From Lepidurus packardi (taxonomy: Eukaryota; Arthropoda; Branchiopoda; Notostraca; Triopsidae): a stretch of 64,000 bases of DNA. The notes under the pieces were generated by a model, which saw only the letters and a list, made by a program, of their open reading frames with translations, was not told the origin of the DNA and did no database searches. The position numbers and the translations under genes are program-made. The DNA lies in the NCBI GenBank assembly GCA_023053545.1, contig JAKZAN010000073.1, positions 1-64,000 on the forward strand. Reading direction: 5' to 3'. This document shows positions 60,701 to 64,000 of this stretch, one piece after another (within the stretch, counting starts at the first letter, position 1; each line of letters begins with the position of its first letter).

Positions 60701-63700
60701 TCCGTAATGGATTAATTAAGTGCGTAATGAATTAATCAAGTCCGTAAGGAGTTAATTCATTCCGTAAGGAATTAATTAAGTCCGTAAGGAATTATTTCAG
60801 TCCGTATTGAATTAATTAAGTCCGTAGAGAATTAATTCAGTCCGTAAGGAATTAATTCAGTCCGTAAGGAATTAATTCCGTCCGTAAAGAATTAATTAAG
60901 TTTTTAAGGAATTAATTCAGTCCGTAAGGAATTAATTCAGTCCGTAAGGAATTATTTCAGTCCGTATTGAATTAATTAAGTCCGTAGAGAATTAATTCAG
61001 TCCGTAAGGAATTAATTCAGTCCGTAAGGAATTAATTCAGTCCGTAAGGAATTAATTCAGTCCGTAATGGATTAATTAAGTGCGTAATGAATTAATTAAG
61101 TCCGTAAGGAATTAATTCATTCCGTAAGGAATTAATTAAGTCCGTAAGGAATTATTTCAGTCCGTATTGAATTAATTAAGTCCGTAGAGAATTAATCCAG
61201 TCCGTAAGGAATTAATTCAGTCCGTAAGGAATTAATTCCGTCCGTAAAGAATTAATTAAGTTCGTAAGGAATTAATTCAGTCCGTAAGGAATTAATTCAG
61301 TCCGTAAGGAATTATTTCAGTCCGTATTGAATTAATTAAGTCCGAAGAGAATTAATTCAGTCCGTAAGGAATTAATTCAGTCCGTAAGGAATTAATTCAG
61401 TCCGTAAGGAATTAATTAAGTCCGTAAGGAATTAATTCAGTCCGTAAAGAATTAATTAAGTTCGTAAGGAATTAATTCAGTCCGTAAGGAATTAATTCAG
61501 TCCGTAAGGAATTATTTCAGTCCGTATTGAATTAATTAAGTCCGTAGAGAATTAATCCAGTCCGTAAGGAATTAATTCAGTCCGTAAGGAATTAATTCAG
61601 TCCGTAAAGAATTAATTCAGTCCGTAAGGAATTAATTCAGTCCGTAAGGAATTAATCCAGTCCGTAAGGAATTCATTCAGTAAGTAAGGAATTCAATCGA
61701 TCCTAAAGAATTAATTCAGTCCGTAAGGAATTAATTCAGTCCGTAAGGAATTATTTCAGTCCGCAAGGAATTAATTCAGTCCGTATGGAATTAATTCAGT
61801 CCGTAATGGATTAATTAAGTGCGTAATGAATTAATTAAGTCCATAAGGAGTTAATTCATTCCGTAAGGAATTAATTAAGTCCGTAAGGAATTATTTCAGT
61901 CCGTATTGAATTAATTAAGTCCGTAGAGAATTAATTCAGTCCGTAAGGAATTAATTCAGTCCGTAAGGAATTAATTCCGTCCGTAAAGAATTAATTAAGT
62001 TCGTAAGGAATTAATTCAGTCCGTAAGGAATTAATTCAGTCCGTAAGGAATTATTTCAGTCCGTATTGAATTAATTAAGTCCGTAGAGAATTAATTCAGT
62101 CCGTAAGGAATTAATTCAGTCCGTAAGGAATTAATTCAGTCCGTAAGGAATTAATTCAGTCCGTAATGGATTAATTAAGTGCGTAATGAATTAATTAAGT
62201 CCATAAGGAATTAATTCATTCCGTAAGGAATTAATTAAGTCCGTAAGGAATTATTTCAGTCCGTATTGAATTAATTAAGTCCGTAGAGAATTAATCCAGT
62301 CCGTAAGGAATTAATTCAGTCCGTAAGGAATTAATTCCGTCCGTAAAGAATTAATTAAGTTCGTAAGGAATTAATTCAGTCCGTAAGGAATTAATTCAGT
62401 CCGTAAGGAATTATTTCAGTCCGTATTGAATTAATTAAGTCCGAAGAGAATTAATTCAGTCCGTAAGGAATTAATTCAGTCCGTAAGGAATTAATTCAGT
62501 CCGTAAGGAATTAATTCAGTCCGTAAGGAATTAATTCAGTCCGTAAGGAATTAATTCAGTCCGTAAGGAATTAATTCAGTCCGTAATGGATTAATTAAGT
62601 GCGTAATGAAGTAATTAATTCCGTAAGGAATTAATTCATTCCGTAAGGAATTAATTAAGTCCGTAAGGAATTATTTCATTCCGTATTGAATTAATTAAGT
62701 CCGTAGAGAATTAATTCAGTCCGTAAGGAATTAATTCAGTCCGTAAGGAATTAATTCCGTCCGTAAAGAATTAATTAAGTTCGTAAGGAATTAATTCAGT
62801 CCGTAAGGAATTAATTCAGTCCGTAAGGAATTATTTCAGTCCGTATTGAATGAATTAAGTCCGTAGAGAATTAATTCAGTCCGTAAGGAATTAATTCAGT
62901 CCGTAAGGAATTAATTCAGTCCGTAAGGAATTAATTCAGTCCGTAAAGAATTAATTCAGTCCGTAAGGAATTAATTCAGTCCGTAAGGAATTAATCCAGT
63001 CCGTAAGGAATTCATTCAGTAAGTAAGGAATTCAATCGATCCTAAAGAATTAATTCAGTCCGTAAGGAATTAATTCAGTCCGTAAGGAATTATTTCAGTC
63101 CGCAAGGAATTAATTCAGTCCGTATGGAATTAATTCAGTCCGTAATGGATTAATTAAGTGCGTAATGAATTAATCAAGTCCGTAAGGAGTTAATTCATTC
63201 CGTAAGGAATTAATTAAGTCCGTAAGGAATTATTTCAGTCCGTATTGAATTAATTAAGTCCGTAGAGAATTAATTCAGTCCGTAAGGAATTAATTCAGTC
63301 CGTAAGGAATTAATTCCGTCCGTAAAGAATTAATTAAGTTCGTAAGGAATTAATTCAGTCCGTAAGGAATTAATTCAGTCCGTAAGGAATTATTTCAGTC
63401 CGTATTGAATTAATTAAGTCCGTAGAGAATTAATTCAGTCCGTAAGGAATTAATTCAGTCCGTAAGGAATTAATTCAGTCCGTAAGGAATTAATTCAGTC
63501 CGTAATGGATTAATTAAGTGCGTAATGAATTAATTAAGTCCGTAAGGAATTAATTCATTCCGTAAGGAATTAATTAAGTCCGTAAGGAATTATTTCAGTC
63601 CGTATTGAATTAATTAAGTCCGTAGAGAATTAATCCAGTCCGTAAGGAATTAATTCAGTCCGTAAGGAATTAATTCCGTCCGTAAAGAATTAATTAAGTT

Positions 63701-64000
63701 CGTAAGGAATTAATTCAGTCCGTAAGGAATTAATTCAGTCCGTAAGGAATTATTTCAGTCCGTATTGAATTAATTAAGTCCGAAGAGAATTAATTCAGTC
63801 CGTAAGGAATTAATTCAGTCCGTAAGGAATTAATTCAGTCCGTAAGGAATTAATTAAGTCCGTAAGGAATTAATTCAGTCCGTAAAGAATTAATTAAGTT
63901 CGTAAGGAATTAATTCAGTCCGTAAGGAATTAATTCAGTCCGTAAGGAATTATTTCAGTCCGTATTGAATTAATTAAGTCCGTAGAGAATTAATCCAGTC
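57721..64000 (+). repeat. 2438-bp tandem higher-order repeat, 2.6 copies, running off the window
   Basis: AAGTGCGTAATGAAGTAATT starts at 57721, 60159 and 62597, exactly 2,438 bp apart. The ATCGAT landmarks inside alternate 1,099 and 1,339 bp (58159, 59258, 60597, 61696, 63035), giving the same 2,438-bp sum. 2438 is 122 monomers minus two bases, and each unit has two 19-bp ATCGAT monomers, which explains the deficit. Differences between units are few, such as AAGTTTTTAAGG near 60899 where the other units have AAGTTCGTAAGG. This is the most homogeneous HOR in the window. Confidence 0.92.

Larger units (their letters stand above)
33158..64000 (+). repeat. 20-bp monomer satellite array, right part
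   Basis: This continues the left array in the same orientation and register; removing the retrotransposon and one CGTAAG copy joins the two flanks in the order seen in intact paralogues. From about 35.7 kb rightwards, variants rare or absent on the far left become common: AAGTGCGTAATG, AAGTTCGTAAGG, CAGTACGTAGGG, GTAATGACCTAATT, and a 21-mer with GTAAGGGAATT. The landmark ATCGAT monomer is preceded here by GGAATTCATTCAGTAAG. No gene, open frame of note or non-satellite insertion is visible across these 30.8 kb. Together the two parts hold about 2,980 monomers, estimated as 59.5 kb divided by 20 bp. Confidence 0.98.

Noticed and set aside
1-64000. Telomeric repeat or CENP-B box
   Set aside because: No TTAGGG/TTAGG arrays and no match to the CENP-B box pattern were seen; occasional GTTAGGAATT is a monomer variant.
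1-64000. Inverted (head-to-head) satellite blocks
   Set aside because: Reading both strands, monomers keep the CAGTCCGTAAGG orientation throughout; no CCTTACGGACTG blocks were found.

Overview
The window is eukaryotic, very probably animal, repetitive DNA. About 59.5 kb of the 64 kb is one uninterrupted, single-orientation satellite array built from a 20-bp AT-rich monomer (consensus TAAGGAATTAATTCAGTCCG, 7/20 G+C). One LTR retrotransposon is inserted in it at 28694-33157. I see no cellular gene, tRNA, rRNA or CRISPR array. Animal origin is inferred from the retrotransposon: its gag-pol layout, very short LTRs and tRNA-Ser-type primer site fit the Mag-like branch of Ty3/gypsy elements, which is common in invertebrates and also present in some vertebrates. 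Species cannot be read from the sequence.

Layout. Satellite 1-28693; 6-bp target-site duplication CGTAAG at 28688-28693; element 28694-33157 on the minus strand; second CGTAAG at 33158-33163; satellite to 64000. The satellite is not a simple monomer array. Variant monomers recur in a fixed order and form nested higher-order repeats (HORs) with periods of 739, 1281, 1716, 2417 and 2438 bp, plus long duplications displaced by about 4.3, 10.4 and 12.0 kb. A 19-bp monomer carrying ATCGAT is a convenient landmark. One base of it, and the monomer before it, separate a left subfamily (to about 18.9 kb) from later ones. The right edge (57721-64000) is the cleanest HOR, at 2.6 copies of 2438 bp.

The retrotransposon, read right to left, has: 5' LTR (113 bp), primer binding site, short leader with an A13 run, one long gag-pol frame (Gag, two zinc knuckles, protease, reverse transcriptase, RNase H, integrase), a 3' region, a 21-nt polypurine tract and the 3' LTR. 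The two LTRs are identical by eye, so insertion was recent. The frame is broken by one TAA at 30855-30857 between reverse transcriptase and RNase H, and the second zinc knuckle has Arg in place of its last Cys. The copy is therefore probably non-autonomous, although the visible catalytic residues of protease, reverse transcriptase, RNase H and integrase are intact.

I found no new gene system. The most informative material is the satellite's nested HOR architecture, and the fact that unoccupied paralogues of the insertion site survive elsewhere in the same array.
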